In this document: positions 7,437 through 17,917 of the stretch, in pieces | Layout: the number at the start of each line of letters is the position of its first letter | Position numbering within the stretch: position 1 is the stretch's first letter | Virus record (IMG/VR): IMGVR_UViG_3300020371_000034 | Span: 1 to 32,051 of that record | Origin: a virus | Strand: one strand, 5' to 3' | DNA: 32,051 nt | Position numbers and translations under genes: made by a program | Notes under the pieces: model-generated | Seen by the model: the letters and a program-made list of their open reading frames with translations, nothing else | The model's database searches: none | What the model was told of the DNA's origin: nothing

Positions 7437-10400
7437 CAGTATGCCGCTACAATTCTAGCGTCTTGAATCTTAGGAGTGTAACAGGGGTTGGATGCCTTCA
7501 TAACAATCTTCACGGCAAGGGAAGAGAATTCACTCAAATCAGAAACACTATATTTGTGCTCTTTATATGAAGACTGCGATTCAAACAATCCTGAAATAGC
7601 TGCTTCATTTGAGGGAATGACTTCGATATCAGGACGACCAGTCTCATTGAATGCAACCCATTCAATATCATCAAAGACTAGTTGAGAGTTTACAGGTTTT
7701 ACCTTATAGTAAACTTCAACATCATCTTGTGCTGCCATGTTTGCCGTCAATCTAACTTCAATTGTTGTTGCTGGATTTGCAAGTGTTACTTCTTTGGTAA
7801 CATACTTGGAAAGTGATGTGCTATTCTTAGATGTGGTGTCTGGTGTAAATCCAACACCCTCACTATATTCAAATGATGCAACTTCAATAAATCCTGCAAC
7901 AGATTCATTTGTATCAGTTTGATTTTCTGGCTCAATTTTTTGGTGCCAAAGATTATCACCCACTCTAATAATATCACTAACTTGATTAGCACCACCATTT
8001 GAAGAATTTCTAGCAAAATCGCCAGTGTTGTAAGAATTATAGTCACCATTAATAGGTGCTTTTTCTTCTAGGATAGTAAGAGTTTCAGTTTTTTCATCCC
8101 AAGAAATAATCTTTCCGTAAATTTTTGTGCCGAATCTATCTGATAAGTTTTCTTGATATACTTCAACTTGAGTATTTGGAGTAAACTCACTTACAAATCT
8201 TGTAACTCCATCAGGGGAAACTGCCACTCCAGTATATGCTTGGACACCAAATGTCAAAGTCTCACCTGCTTGATATACGCTATTATTCGTAACTTTTACA
8301 TACACCGTAGAGCCTACTACTTTAACAATATCACCGCGACACTTAGATGTATCACCTGTAACACTCTGGTCTGTGGTTGGAATAATAGGATCTCCAGCTT
8401 GGTCAACAGGCAGGTTAGTTACAGTAAACTTATAAACTGGATAGAAAGATAGTAACTTGTATCTTCTTCCGAATCTTACTTCGTTACCTTTTGGTTTATC
8501 AATTTGTGTAGAAATACACTTAACAGAAGAAGACCTTAAATCAATTACTGGTGACAAATTATCTTTAGTTGTGCTAAACGTAAACTTGTAGCATAGAGAT
8601 TCGTCAATATTATTCTTGACCTCATTAAACGAAGATGCGATAACTTTCTGATTATCAAAGAAATGCTCTTCATTCAAGAAAGTGGTTTCATAGTCAGAAA
8701 CTTGATATGACGTATAATTTTCTCCAGGAGAATCTTGAGGAATAATATTTGTAGTCTTTACACTTACATTGAATGGAGTATCACTAAAAGAAAGATATCC
8801 AATCTCTGGATATAATTTTTCATATTTTCTATTATATGATGCCAAGACTTTACCACCGCCGCCAAAGGTGCTAGAGCCAGCACCAAGTATCGATGTAATA
8901 TTGTAAGAATTTAATCCAGAGTTAGAAACTTGGAATAGAGTATTGTTAATTGCCTCTGCTTCAATTCCTCCAACATCAGTTGATTGCTTGAAAGTAACAT
9001 ATGATTTTCCAGAATCTTCAAATCCACTATCTTTGTGAGAAACTCTAATAATTCTATTGTTATTTTTAAACAGAGTAGAATCTGCACTGTCATTGGATGA
9101 AGAATCTGTCTGGATTGGATTGAAGTCTAGTAACTCATATCCTAAATCTTCGTTGGTTAGGACGATATTTGCTGGTGTGTCAGTAACAAACACTGCTCTC
9201 TTCATTACAAATTTAATATCTTGATTCAAATCTTCTGTCCACGCATCTACATTTTGAGATCTATACACAGAACCTAGTAGAGGTTGCTGAGTAATTACTT
9301 GAGATGTTGAGATGTCAGTTTCACCCAACTTAGAAGACCATACTCTATAATCGGTTGAATCTGTCTCAATACCTAACGTATAATCTGTATTATTTTGTAG
9401 ATAAATTGGATTCTCGAAAGTGAATCGAGTTGGAGAAACAGAGTCTAAAGTTTGACCATCTTGTGGGTCAACAGAAACTCCCATTCTAACTGCAGGTGTA
9501 TCAATTTCCAAAACAGGATTGATGACTGCTTCTCTACTAATAGATCCGTTAGGTCTTAAGATAATAGATGGTGCATCAGTATAACCAGACCCCTCAAGGA
9601 GAATTGATGTGTTGTATACTTCACCATTAGAAATAGATATGTTTGCGGTTGCTACACTTCCTCCAGGAAGTTGAGGACTTTGAATAATTAAAGTAGCAGA
9701 ATCATATCCTTCACCATAATCAGAAATATTCAAATCAACAATACGACCAGAATCTTTTGCAATAGTTACAGATAAATTTGTATTATTGAGAGTATTATAA
9801 GTTTGTAGAGATGGAATAGATAATCCTTCATTTGGTTGGAATGGACTACCATCAATACTGGTATAATTTGAAATTACTAAAGTATAAACTTGGTCATTGT
9901 TTAAAGTGACCTTATTTTGTAAAGTTGGTAATAATTTATTTTTATTCTGGTCAAAGACTTCTTTAACAGTCCCCTTTACTCCAGAAACAGACCCAGCAAT
10001 AATTTCACCAATTTCCATTTCCAGAGTGCCACTTACATAAATCTGCAAGAAAGTATCTGAAGATTTAATCACTTCGCTACCTGGGACAACATATGTGCCA
10101 GGTTTGCCAGCATTGGTGTCTGTCAAATATATTTTTACTGGTAGAGAAGCACTCTTCTCTGCAAAGAATAAATCAACACTGGTAACAAAACAACCACCAT
10201 CCATATTTTCAACACGGAATGTCTGTGATAGTGGACTTGGTTTTGCTTGAGTTGATGCATTATCAATAAACTGCACACCTTCAGCACCTTTCAAAAATGC
10301 TGGAATTGTTGAAATGATAGATGCGGGTTGATTTGGATAATTGCCAGTAGCAAAATATTTACATTCTGCAAAACTATCGACACTATCGTCATTTGCGTCT

Positions 10401-13400
10401 TCTTCACTAGAAGTAAATCTGATGGTTTTGATTCCTGTTGAGAAATTCAATTGCTCAGCATCGTCCGATGTCTCGTAGCTAACGGAATTGATATCTCCAG
10501 TCCAAGAAGAATTTTGTAGAGGAGCAGATCCTGCAGGGAAAATTAATAGACCACTAGCATCGCCATTGTCGTCAGATTTAATAGAAGACCCATCAATGTT
10601 AGCTCCAAATGGTCCAAGAGAATTGCCTGGGATGCCAGTATACTTAACGTCCTGACAAACGTATCTAGATACATTTCTACCGTCAATGAAAGCATAGAAT
10701 TTAGTATTTGGTTTTAACCTACGAAGATTAAATTTAATTGCTCTAGACCTAACAAAAAGTTGTAAAGAAGAAGCGACTGTTTTCTTGCCTGATGAATTGG
10801 TTGTAATTCCTTTACCAATTTCATTATTCTGTGGACTGATGTTAGAAGACGTAGAAACCTTCGCAGCAACGACATTTGCTTCTGTATTTGTCGTAATGTC
10901 ATTCAAAGAACTAATATTAAAGAATGCTCTATCTGTGCCAATCCAGTTAGTGATGTAGAAATTATTGAGACTTGCATAACCTTCTCTAGCATCTGTCTTA
11001 TTGACAAACACGGAGAATACCTTGGTGTCATTATTCAGAATGTTTGGTGTTTGAGTGTCATCATACCAATGGTCGATAGATGGTGAAATAGAAGCATCAC
11101 CGACATATTGGACAACTACAAATGGATTTGGATTAATCTTGCCATTTGCTGTTGCAAACTTATTGGAAACAAAATCCTGAGTTGCATATGGAAGAGTCAA
11201 TACTTCACCAGTCTTTTGATAACCAGCAACAGACCTTTCTTGATTTGTCGTAGTTGTCTCTTCTAGAGCATATGAATTTTCGACAGTTGGAGAAGTCAAA
11301 ACAGACTGTTGGGTGTCAATAGAGCACTTGTAGTCAAATGATTTCAAGTTACCAATCGCATGATTCTCAAAATTGTCTACAATGATACCAGACTTAAATC
11401 TATCAAGTCCTACACTGTCTTTAATTTGAGTATTGAATGTTTGTTGCTCAAGAATACTTAGGGTAGTGTAATATTCTAAACGCTCGACACGTTTTTCCAA
11501 CTTGCCAATATCACGCATCGTATAACGACGATTATCAATCGGAGTCACACGAATGTCTTTGACATTTTCAGTGAAAGCTGGTAAAAATAGATAATATAGA
11601 GCAATAGCGTCGTCAGGAGATTCTGGTTTAGATGGGTTTAGTGATGAATTCCCTTTTTTGACAATAAAGTCTCCTTTCTTATTGAGGAAGACACCATCAA
11701 TTCTATCTAGATATTGCTTGCTGTTGAATCCAAAAGTAAATTCTAGATTCTCGTCATGAGCAGGTGTTGCAGAAGGAATACCACCAGACCCATTAAATGA
11801 GATAGTATTGTTACTTGCTAATAACGCCTTGTCTTGGAATCCAGAAATAATTGAGTTAACATCGACCTTAGGTCTGAAGTCAACTAAGTCGGCAAGATAA
11901 ACTCTACCTAAAGAAGGTGAATTAAAGTATGGAATATCTGTTGTTGGGACACCAGTGAGAAGATATGAATCGACAGTGCAGAAATCACCAGCAGAATGCT
12001 CAAAGTAATTGAATACAATAACTACTTGACCAGATGGAGCATCAAATCCAGGTTTCAATACCAATCTAGAAACATCATAGAATGTATCTCTTTGACCATC
12101 GTCAAATGTAAATCTGTCAGTTACATCATAACCTTCAATTACATTGTTTTGGTCATCTAGAGTAGGTGGATTGGATACAGACCCCTCGAAGACTTTAATA
12201 TCGGTGCCATAGGTGCCAAATACATCTGCATATGAAACAACATCTGCTGTCTTGGCATCATAGTCATACCCACGGAAAGGAATGACTTTATCGCCAGATG
12301 ATACGACAACGATTCTTTTATTTCTAATGGCAGTTTTGGTTTTTGGTGATGCCTTAGTAACTTCAATGGTTGCAGTTAGTTTTAATACAACATTTGATGC
12401 TGAAGAAGCATCATTCCTGAATGTCAAATTATCTAAAGTGATAGAAACACCACCAGAAGATAATGCAGATACTTGGTCTCCAGTGATATACATGATATCA
12501 CCATTCTCTAGACCAGTGTCTGCATTTCCTTTATCTAAAACTGTGAGCAAGAAGTTGCTTTCTCTAAAATCAATAAACTGCTGTGTGCCAAACTTTAATT
12601 GTGCAGAGAAAGTGATTTGACCACCAGATGTAGAAGATGTAGTAATGAAATCTCTACGAATATAATATTTAATCTTGGTATCATCGCTATCTTCAATTAG
12701 ACTACTAGCAGATTTAAATCCTAGTGGGAATAGTAAAGAAGCGTTTTCTGGATTTGTAATTTTATTTCTTTTTCTTACAAGAGTTGCATTAACAACATCC
12801 TCTCGAAGAGCAGTATCTAAATGAATTTGACCTCTCACCAATCCACTTGGAGGAGTAATTCTCTCTACAATATTTCTTCGTAATGTATCTGTAGAATCGA
12901 TAAACTCGACAATATCACCAGGAAGTAAATCTACAGTAGGATTACCAGAGAATGCTAAGCAAGTAAGAATTTTTTTGCCAGCAGATCCTTCAAAAGATGA
13001 TGTGGTTACATCTTTGCTGGATGAGTAAGAATTCTCAAAAGTTTCTACGTCCGCACTGAATTTATTAATTTCACCATCACCAAATTCAGAGAATACAGAT
13101 TTTACATTTTCGTTTGTATATGTAAAGACAGTATTTCTATACAAAACAGCTCTAACCACTGCTGATGTTGGTGTAACACTAGTGTCATGCCTAACAATTA
13201 CATTTGGAGTAGAAACATATTCTTCATTTAGTGCTTTTCTGTCAATAATATCAACTCTGATTACTTTTCCACCTTCAATAACTGGTTTTGCGACAGAGAC
13301 ATCAATATTTTTTCCATCAACACTCAGGGGTTTTGTCGCAATGTCTGATGTTGCTTGGGAATATTGAGACCCTCTCTTAGTAACAACAAAATGAGAAATG

Positions 13401-15946
13401 GTATTTTCTTTAGCAATTCTTAAAACATTGCCAGATTCGTCAATAATAGTTTCTCCAGGTATGAATGTGCCATATACCATCTTGACATGTAAAGTGGTAT
13501 AAGACGAATATGAAGAATCAGCAGCACCTTCTACTACAGCATATGCTTGACTGGTTTGACCAGTGATATATCTACCTGCTGTAAATCCTGCAGTTACTGG
13601 GGAATCTAAAGTTAATTTTGTAAAGAAAACTGGATTGAAATATTCAAGTTTAAAGATAGAATTGTATACTGCATCGCCCGCAGCATTTCTACCTTTGGAA
13701 AGAATTTTATCAGTTTGCTCATTAAATCCAGCCCCTCTGGAAAGCATTGAAATATTTTTTGGTTTGCAAATGCCAATTGTTGGAGAGATTAATTCGCTAT
13801 AGTCAACAATTTCACCATATGGGAAAATTTTATTTCCTTGTGAAATTGGCACAGTAAGAATGATATTGCCAGAAGCTGCTTGTCCTGGATTTGTTGGAAT
13901 TACATATTCAAAATATTTTGAAGATAATCCATTTGCTAATACGGTAGCGCCAGTTTCGTTGTAATCTGATGGAATAGCACCCGCAACAGTGATAGTATTG
14001 CCAGCGGTCAAACCGTGGTCAGTAACGGTAGTTACTTTTGCAATATATTCATTTACACCAGCATTAACTCGCACCTCATAATCCATGCTAGCCACTTGGA
14101 CTTGAGTGCCACTTTGTTGGAAATAATAGTTTTGTGCTCGGAAAGCGCCATCATCCGTAGCATTTCCTGATGTCCTTGTAAACAGTTGTCTCCTTTTTAC
14201 ATCAGCTCCAGAAGAATTTCCTAGTGCTAGAGGAATAAAATCTAAATTGTCATATTCAATAAATTTCGATTCTAATTCTCTCTTAATACCCAATACTGTC
14301 AATTCTAGATAAATTTCACCACCAATATCATCTGGTCTGGTTAGTTGAGAGAATCCAATAACTTCCACATAATCAACAGCTGTGCCAGCTACAGTTTGCG
14401 CTAGGTCTGATACATACCACAATTTAGTGCCTAGAATGCCACTATAATCCGCTGCAGGAGACTTTGCCTTGAGGTAGATAGTCTTTACCCCATAATCATG
14501 AATTAAATTAGTTTTATTGGGAGACTTGAGAGCTTGTCCTCTTCTACCTAAAGTTTTTCTAGTGCCAGAATCGCCATTATATCCAAGATATCCGTCATTA
14601 AACAATCTAGACATATAGACTGTTGGATATGATGACAGTTGATTGCCTTCCGAATTTAAAGGGACTGTGCCATAAATGTTGGTTACATTGAAATATGGCG
14701 TGCCATATGTTTTAATTTTGTTATTTTCTTTAACTAAAACATCTCTAGCTTTGTCAATTTCTAAAAATTTAGTTTCTTTATTAACTAACTCATAACCTCT
14801 GACATATGCTTTACCAGACCCAACACCAGCTACTAATTTTGCTTCCGAAACTTCTTGAGAATAAGATTTGGGACCAACAGTGCCATCAACTCTACTTGGA
14901 TATAAACCTTGATTTCCCTTTCTCTGCCAGTATTCTCTTAATTCGATTGGGAAGTTATCTACAACATAATCACCAGACTCGTCATAAGTCCTTCTAGCTA
15001 GAGTTTCCTCTAAAATATTGTATTCTTTTTTATTAACTTTCTTCTGAATTACACCAAGTCTTAGAGTGAGTAACTCAATGAAGTTATCACCTGTATCAGC
15101 ATCTAACTCAAGTGCTTTTAGATTTAAATTAATTTGTAATCTATGCGCTCCAGGAGCAGCATAGTTTGATGACCCTCTAGCGTTGTCATAGAGAGTAATG
15201 TCTTTTTCTGGAGTGATTAACTCTTCTTCGATTTCAAAACCAACCTTTGCAGATGGTTGAGAATAATACTTATCAACAACTAGTAGACTTTCTGCACACT
15301 GCACAAAGAAACCATTGACAAAGTAAATACCTGTTTCTACCTTAACAGCAGAAGCATATCCCATTGCAGGACTATCAATTAGTGTTGCTTCTAGAGTATC
15401 TGGATTTACACTAGTAACAGATGATGGCAATGAGCTACCATCTGTGCCAACAGTAAGAATAGGACTGTTAGCAATGTTTACTTCTAACTCTTCACCCTGT
15501 CTAAATTTCGCTTCACTATCATCACCACCACTGATATAATTGACAAAAATGGTATCAGATTCTGTCTCTGACCCATATGCTGCCTCAATTACAATTGCCT
15601 GTACACCAGAAGTTAATCCAGTGAGGGTGTAACCGATGAGGTCTTTAATGTCATACTTATTAAATACGACTTCCCCACCCACATTCTCAGCAACCTCGGA
15701 AACAGAGGCAAGTTTTACATAGTTGAGTCTGTTGTTAAACGAGACTTCACCAGGAATAACCTGTTGCCCCTGTTTGAATTGGTATTTTCCGAATTGCTCA
15801 ATCTGATTCTGTAGAATCGATTGTAATGTAGTTAACTCCCTAGACTGAATAGAGTATCCTGGTCTAAAAAGGACTTTGTAAAAGTTTTTAGACGCATCAA
15901 AATCGTCATTATACTCTTTGGTATTTAAGTTGGTATTTTGTGGCAT
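7436..15946 (-). CDS. Giant baseplate/tail structural protein, DUF4815 type, 2836 residues (gp9/gp10 position)
   Basis: The N-terminus (NDDFDASKNFYKVLFRPGYS, then SRELTTLQSILQNQIEQFGK) is the hallmark of the DUF4815 phage structural family, and that homology continues for several hundred residues. Near residue 1475 a helical stretch (DIGKLEKRVERLEYYTTLSI) is typical of these proteins. Near 1755 is KFYAFIDGRNVSRYV. Around 2090-2130 are GEGY/GSGY beta modules (ISDYGEGYDSATLII, LLEGSGYTDAPSIILRP). It follows gp8 after a 40-base gap and occupies the place of T4 genes 9 and 10, so it probably forms the outer baseplate that carries fibres. I see no direct sequence similarity to T4 gp10, so the equivalence is positional. 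It is much larger than T4 gp10 (about 600 residues). Confidence 0.8.
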   Translation of the reverse strand: MPQNTNLNTKEYNDDFDASKNFYKVLFRPGYSIQSRELTTLQSILQNQIEQFGKYQFKQGQQVIPGEVSFNNRLNYVKLASVSEVAENVGGEVVFNKYDIKDLIGYTLTGLTSGVQAIVIEAAYGSETESDTIFVNYISGGDDSEAKFRQGEELEVNIANSPILTVGTDGSSLPSSVTSVNPDTLEATLIDSPAMGYASAVKVETGIYFVNGFFVQCAESLLVVDKYYSQPSAKVGFEIEEELITPEKDITLYDNARGSSNYAAPGAHRLQINLNLKALELDADTGDNFIELLTLRLGVIQKKVNKKEYNILEETLARRTYDESGDYVVDNFPIELREYWQRKGNQGLYPSRVDGTVGPKSYSQEVSEAKLVAGVGSGKAYVRGYELVNKETKFLEIDKARDVLVKENNKIKTYGTPYFNVTNIYGTVPLNSEGNQLSSYPTVYMSRLFNDGYLGYNGDSGTRKTLGRRGQALKSPNKTNLIHDYGVKTIYLKAKSPAADYSGILGTKLWYVSDLAQTVAGTAVDYVEVIGFSQLTRPDDIGGEIYLELTVLGIKRELESKFIEYDNLDFIPLALGNSSGADVKRRQLFTRTSGNATDDGAFRAQNYYFQQSGTQVQVASMDYEVRVNAGVNEYIAKVTTVTDHGLTAGNTITVAGAIPSDYNETGATVLANGLSSKYFEYVIPTNPGQAASGNIILTVPISQGNKIFPYGEIVDYSELISPTIGICKPKNISMLSRGAGFNEQTDKILSKGRNAAGDAVYNSIFKLEYFNPVFFTKLTLDSPVTAGFTAGRYITGQTSQAYAVVEGAADSSYSSYTTLHVKMVYGTFIPGETIIDESGNVLRIAKENTISHFVVTKRGSQYSQATSDIATKPLSVDGKNIDVSVAKPVIEGGKVIRVDIIDRKALNEEYVSTPNVIVRHDTSVTPTSAVVRAVLYRNTVFTYTNENVKSVFSEFGDGEINKFSADVETFENSYSSSKDVTTSSFEGSAGKKILTCLAFSGNPTVDLLPGDIVEFIDSTDTLRRNIVERITPPSGLVRGQIHLDTALREDVVNATLVRKRNKITNPENASLLFPLGFKSASSLIEDSDDTKIKYYIRRDFITTSSTSGGQITFSAQLKFGTQQFIDFRESNFLLTVLDKGNADTGLENGDIMYITGDQVSALSSGGVSITLDNLTFRNDASSASNVVLKLTATIEVTKASPKTKTAIRNKRIVVVSSGDKVIPFRGYDYDAKTADVVSYADVFGTYGTDIKVFEGSVSNPPTLDDQNNVIEGYDVTDRFTFDDGQRDTFYDVSRLVLKPGFDAPSGQVVIVFNYFEHSAGDFCTVDSYLLTGVPTTDIPYFNSPSLGRVYLADLVDFRPKVDVNSIISGFQDKALLASNNTISFNGSGGIPSATPAHDENLEFTFGFNSKQYLDRIDGVFLNKKGDFIVKKGNSSLNPSKPESPDDAIALYYLFLPAFTENVKDIRVTPIDNRRYTMRDIGKLEKRVERLEYYTTLSILEQQTFNTQIKDSVGLDRFKSGIIVDNFENHAIGNLKSFDYKCSIDTQQSVLTSPTVENSYALEETTTTNQERSVAGYQKTGEVLTLPYATQDFVSNKFATANGKINPNPFVVVQYVGDASISPSIDHWYDDTQTPNILNNDTKVFSVFVNKTDAREGYASLNNFYITNWIGTDRAFFNISSLNDITTNTEANVVAAKVSTSSNISPQNNEIGKGITTNSSGKKTVASSLQLFVRSRAIKFNLRRLKPNTKFYAFIDGRNVSRYVCQDVKYTGIPGNSLGPFGANIDGSSIKSDDNGDASGLLIFPAGSAPLQNSSWTGDINSVSYETSDDAEQLNFSTGIKTIRFTSSEEDANDDSVDSFAECKYFATGNYPNQPASIISTIPAFLKGAEGVQFIDNASTQAKPSPLSQTFRVENMDGGCFVTSVDLFFAEKSASLPVKIYLTDTNAGKPGTYVVPGSEVIKSSDTFLQIYVSGTLEMEIGEIIAGSVSGVKGTVKEVFDQNKNKLLPTLQNKVTLNNDQVYTLVISNYTSIDGSPFQPNEGLSIPSLQTYNTLNNTNLSVTIAKDSGRIVDLNISDYGEGYDSATLIIQSPQLPGGSVATANISISNGEVYNTSILLEGSGYTDAPSIILRPNGSISREAVINPVLEIDTPAVRMGVSVDPQDGQTLDSVSPTRFTFENPIYLQNNTDYTLGIETDSTDYRVWSSKLGETDISTSQVITQQPLLGSVYRSQNVDAWTEDLNQDIKFVMKRAVFVTDTPANIVLTNEDLGYELLDFNPIQTDSSSNDSADSTLFKNNNRIIRVSHKDSGFEDSGKSYVTFKQSTDVGGIEAEAINNTLFQVSNSGLNSYNITSILGAGSSTFGGGGKVLASYNRKYEKLYPEIGYLSFSDTPFNVSVKTTNIIPQDSPGENYTSYQVSDYETTFLNEEHFFDNQKVIASSFNEVKNNIDESLCYKFTFSTTKDNLSPVIDLRSSSVKCISTQIDKPKGNEVRFGRRYKLLSFYPVYKFTVTNLPVDQAGDPIIPTTDQSVTGDTSKCRGDIVKVVGSTVYVKVTNNSVYQAGETLTFGVQAYTGVAVSPDGVTRFVSEFTPNTQVEVYQENLSDRFGTKIYGKIISWDEKTETLTILEEKAPINGDYNSYNTGDFARNSSNGGANQVSDIIRVGDNLWHQKIEPENQTDTNESVAGFIEVASFEYSEGVGFTPDTTSKNSTSLSKYVTKEVTLANPATTIEVRLTANMAAQDDVEVYYKVKPVNSQLVFDDIEWVAFNETGRPDIEVIPSNEAAISGLFESQSSYKEHKYSVSDLSEFSSLAVKIVMKASNPCYTPKIQDARIVAAY

Positions 15947-15986
15947 CTCTACTCAAAGTGACAGGTTTTATAACGAGAAAAAGATA

Positions 15987-17861
15987 TCAGAATTCAATAA
16001 CTAGCTTGATATCTTCGATTTGGTCGGGAGCACGGGTGATTAGTCTTCTATTCTCGACATAAACAACGTCACCAGTATTCTTTGCAAGTTCGGGGACTGC
16101 AAGACCATTGGTGAAAGTAAGACCAAGTAGGGGGAGAGTTGCACCGCCAGTAGAGTATCCAACTTCAACTGACCCAGTAATTAATGAAGTTTGACCTTCT
16201 ACCAATCTTGCAGCATCAGAAACAAATGCTCTTACGACTCCTTCATCAGTATGTAGGTCAGAGCTCTGGAAGTATTTTAGTGTACCTGAAGTTGGGGTTT
16301 GACCTGCTGCCACTTCATCCCAAACCCAAGAAACAACAGTACCGTATGCTTCACCTGTTGGCACAGTTTGCTTAATAACTTCATCTGGAGAGAATGACCC
16401 AGAGACATTATCTAATTTCAATGCATAAACTGCACTAATAGTTTCTTGTGTTGCAAAATCAGTTGATGGTGCAGGAAGTTTAGGATTCTTGATAATGCCG
16501 ATTCTACGGAAATCATTATCAACAGGGAAATCACCTTGTCCTTCTGCATATGTCAAACGGATGTTTGCCATAATTCTTTTTGCTAGCATCTCAGTAATAA
16601 CATCTGAGCCATGACCACCTTTTGGTGGAATGATGATTTCTACATCACCAGAGGCATTTGCTGCAACTGTGAATGGTTGAGAAAGGGAAGCATCTTCAAA
16701 CAAGTAACCATTCTTGAGGAGGACACTTGCGTAAGTATAACCACTGCCACTAACATTAACTCTTACACCAGCATTATTTACTAGGTATGCACTTGTGATT
16801 TGACCGTTAGAATCTGTTTCTAACTTAAGTCTACCATTAGCACCGTCGCCTTTAATTTCAGTATAAATCGTTTCACTTGCAGGCAAGTTGCTACCATTGT
16901 CTCTAACAACAACTGCAGTAATAGCACCTGCTTGAGAAGCTGCTAAAGTAGTAACAGCAGATTCTTCTACGATTGGCATAAAATCAGTGGAGAGGAATCT
17001 CAACACATCATTTGTTGGGATAGTATAGAGATATTTCCAAATATAACCATTAGTTACGTCAGGATACTCAGTAAAGATGCCAGTTGCTGAATCATATACA
17101 CCTTCACCAGTAGGACCAGGATTTCTCTTGGGTTCTAGTGATGCATTAATGCCAGATGGTGCCGCAGGTGATACACCATTATAGATGCACTTAAATACCT
17201 CATAGCTGTTATTCACAACGTAGAATTGTGCATTTGCTAGAGACTCTGCAGCAGTTAAACTACCAGCACCATCAGGGTCAACTTGTGCTGCTCTTGCATA
17301 AGAGTAGTCAGGTCTCCACATGTCAAATTTAGGATTGACAGTAGGATTCCAGTTAAATCTTCTAACTACCGCTCTTACTTGGTCACTACCAATTCTCTTA
17401 AGAGCAATCATGTCATCATGAATACTCTTCTCTTCTTCTTCGTTATCTGCTGGACGAAGAGGCACTTCGTCTGTAGCATATCTGTAAATTGCTGTATATG
17501 CAGTAGCATTAGAAGTATCACCTCTAATCTGACTACCAATGCCAGGGACTGCTGCAATGTTAGGGAAAACACCAGATAGAAGAATACTATTTGGATAAAC
17601 TGCCTCAACAGTTGCTCGGAATGGAGAATTTGCTACTGTAATATTGTTTCCAGTAACATATACAGTCTCACCCAGTTGGAAATTACCAACTACAGAGTAT
17701 ACTTCTAGATATGCATTCCACCTTTGGGGACGACCTACAAAAAAGTAGGATTTAGTTCTTTCGTCAGAAGTTGCTTCAGTGCCAGTAGCGCCTTCAGATA
17801 AAGATTCTAAAAATTGCTTAGCATTAAAGATTCTGAATTTTTCAGAAATGATGGCAGCCAT
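15987..17861 (-). CDS. 8: Baseplate wedge protein gp8, 624 residues
   Basis: The N-terminus (FRIFNAKQFLESLSEGATGT, then KSYFFVGRPQRWNA) and the segment DDMIALKRIGSDQVRAVVRR followed by FDMWRPDYS are characteristic of the T4 gp8 family. So is the later stretch NGYIWKYLYTIPTNDVLRFL. In T4, gp8 is a dimeric wedge component contacting gp10, gp7 and gp6. At 624 residues this copy is nearly twice T4 gp8 (334 residues). The extra length is mostly in the second half, which includes a GSGY module (VSGSGYTYASVLLKNG, about residue 370). The ATG at 17861 has AAGGGAAAAC before it, and two overlapping late promoters lie about 40 bases upstream. It is the first gene of the late unit gp8 / 2836 residues / 70 residues / 1758 residues. 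Confidence 0.9.
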   Translation of the reverse strand: MAAIISEKFRIFNAKQFLESLSEGATGTEATSDERTKSYFFVGRPQRWNAYLEVYSVVGNFQLGETVYVTGNNITVANSPFRATVEAVYPNSILLSGVFPNIAAVPGIGSQIRGDTSNATAYTAIYRYATDEVPLRPADNEEEEKSIHDDMIALKRIGSDQVRAVVRRFNWNPTVNPKFDMWRPDYSYARAAQVDPDGAGSLTAAESLANAQFYVVNNSYEVFKCIYNGVSPAAPSGINASLEPKRNPGPTGEGVYDSATGIFTEYPDVTNGYIWKYLYTIPTNDVLRFLSTDFMPIVEESAVTTLAASQAGAITAVVVRDNGSNLPASETIYTEIKGDGANGRLKLETDSNGQITSAYLVNNAGVRVNVSGSGYTYASVLLKNGYLFEDASLSQPFTVAANASGDVEIIIPPKGGHGSDVITEMLAKRIMANIRLTYAEGQGDFPVDNDFRRIGIIKNPKLPAPSTDFATQETISAVYALKLDNVSGSFSPDEVIKQTVPTGEAYGTVVSWVWDEVAAGQTPTSGTLKYFQSSDLHTDEGVVRAFVSDAARLVEGQTSLITGSVEVGYSTGGATLPLLGLTFTNGLAVPELAKNTGDVVYVENRRLITRAPDQIEDIKLVIEF

Positions 17862-17899
17862 AGTTTTCCCTTATTGTATTATTTCTGGTAATTCCGAGT

Positions 17900-17913
17900 T
17901 ATTTATATTTATA
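17900..17913 (-). promoter_or_regulatory. Two overlapping late promoters upstream of gp8
   Basis: The minus strand reads TATAAATATAAATA, which contains two exact TATAAATA elements (17913-17906 and 17907-17900) shifted by six bases. They lie in the 56-base gap between the 3206-residue gene and gp8, and would give leaders of roughly 30-40 bases. Confidence 0.75.
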
Positions 17914-17917
17914 CCAA

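Noticed and set aside
15960-15980. TATAAAAC upstream of the 2836-residue gene as a late promoter
   Set aside because: Only six of eight bases match the consensus. The gene can be read from the gp8 promoters, so no independent promoter is claimed.
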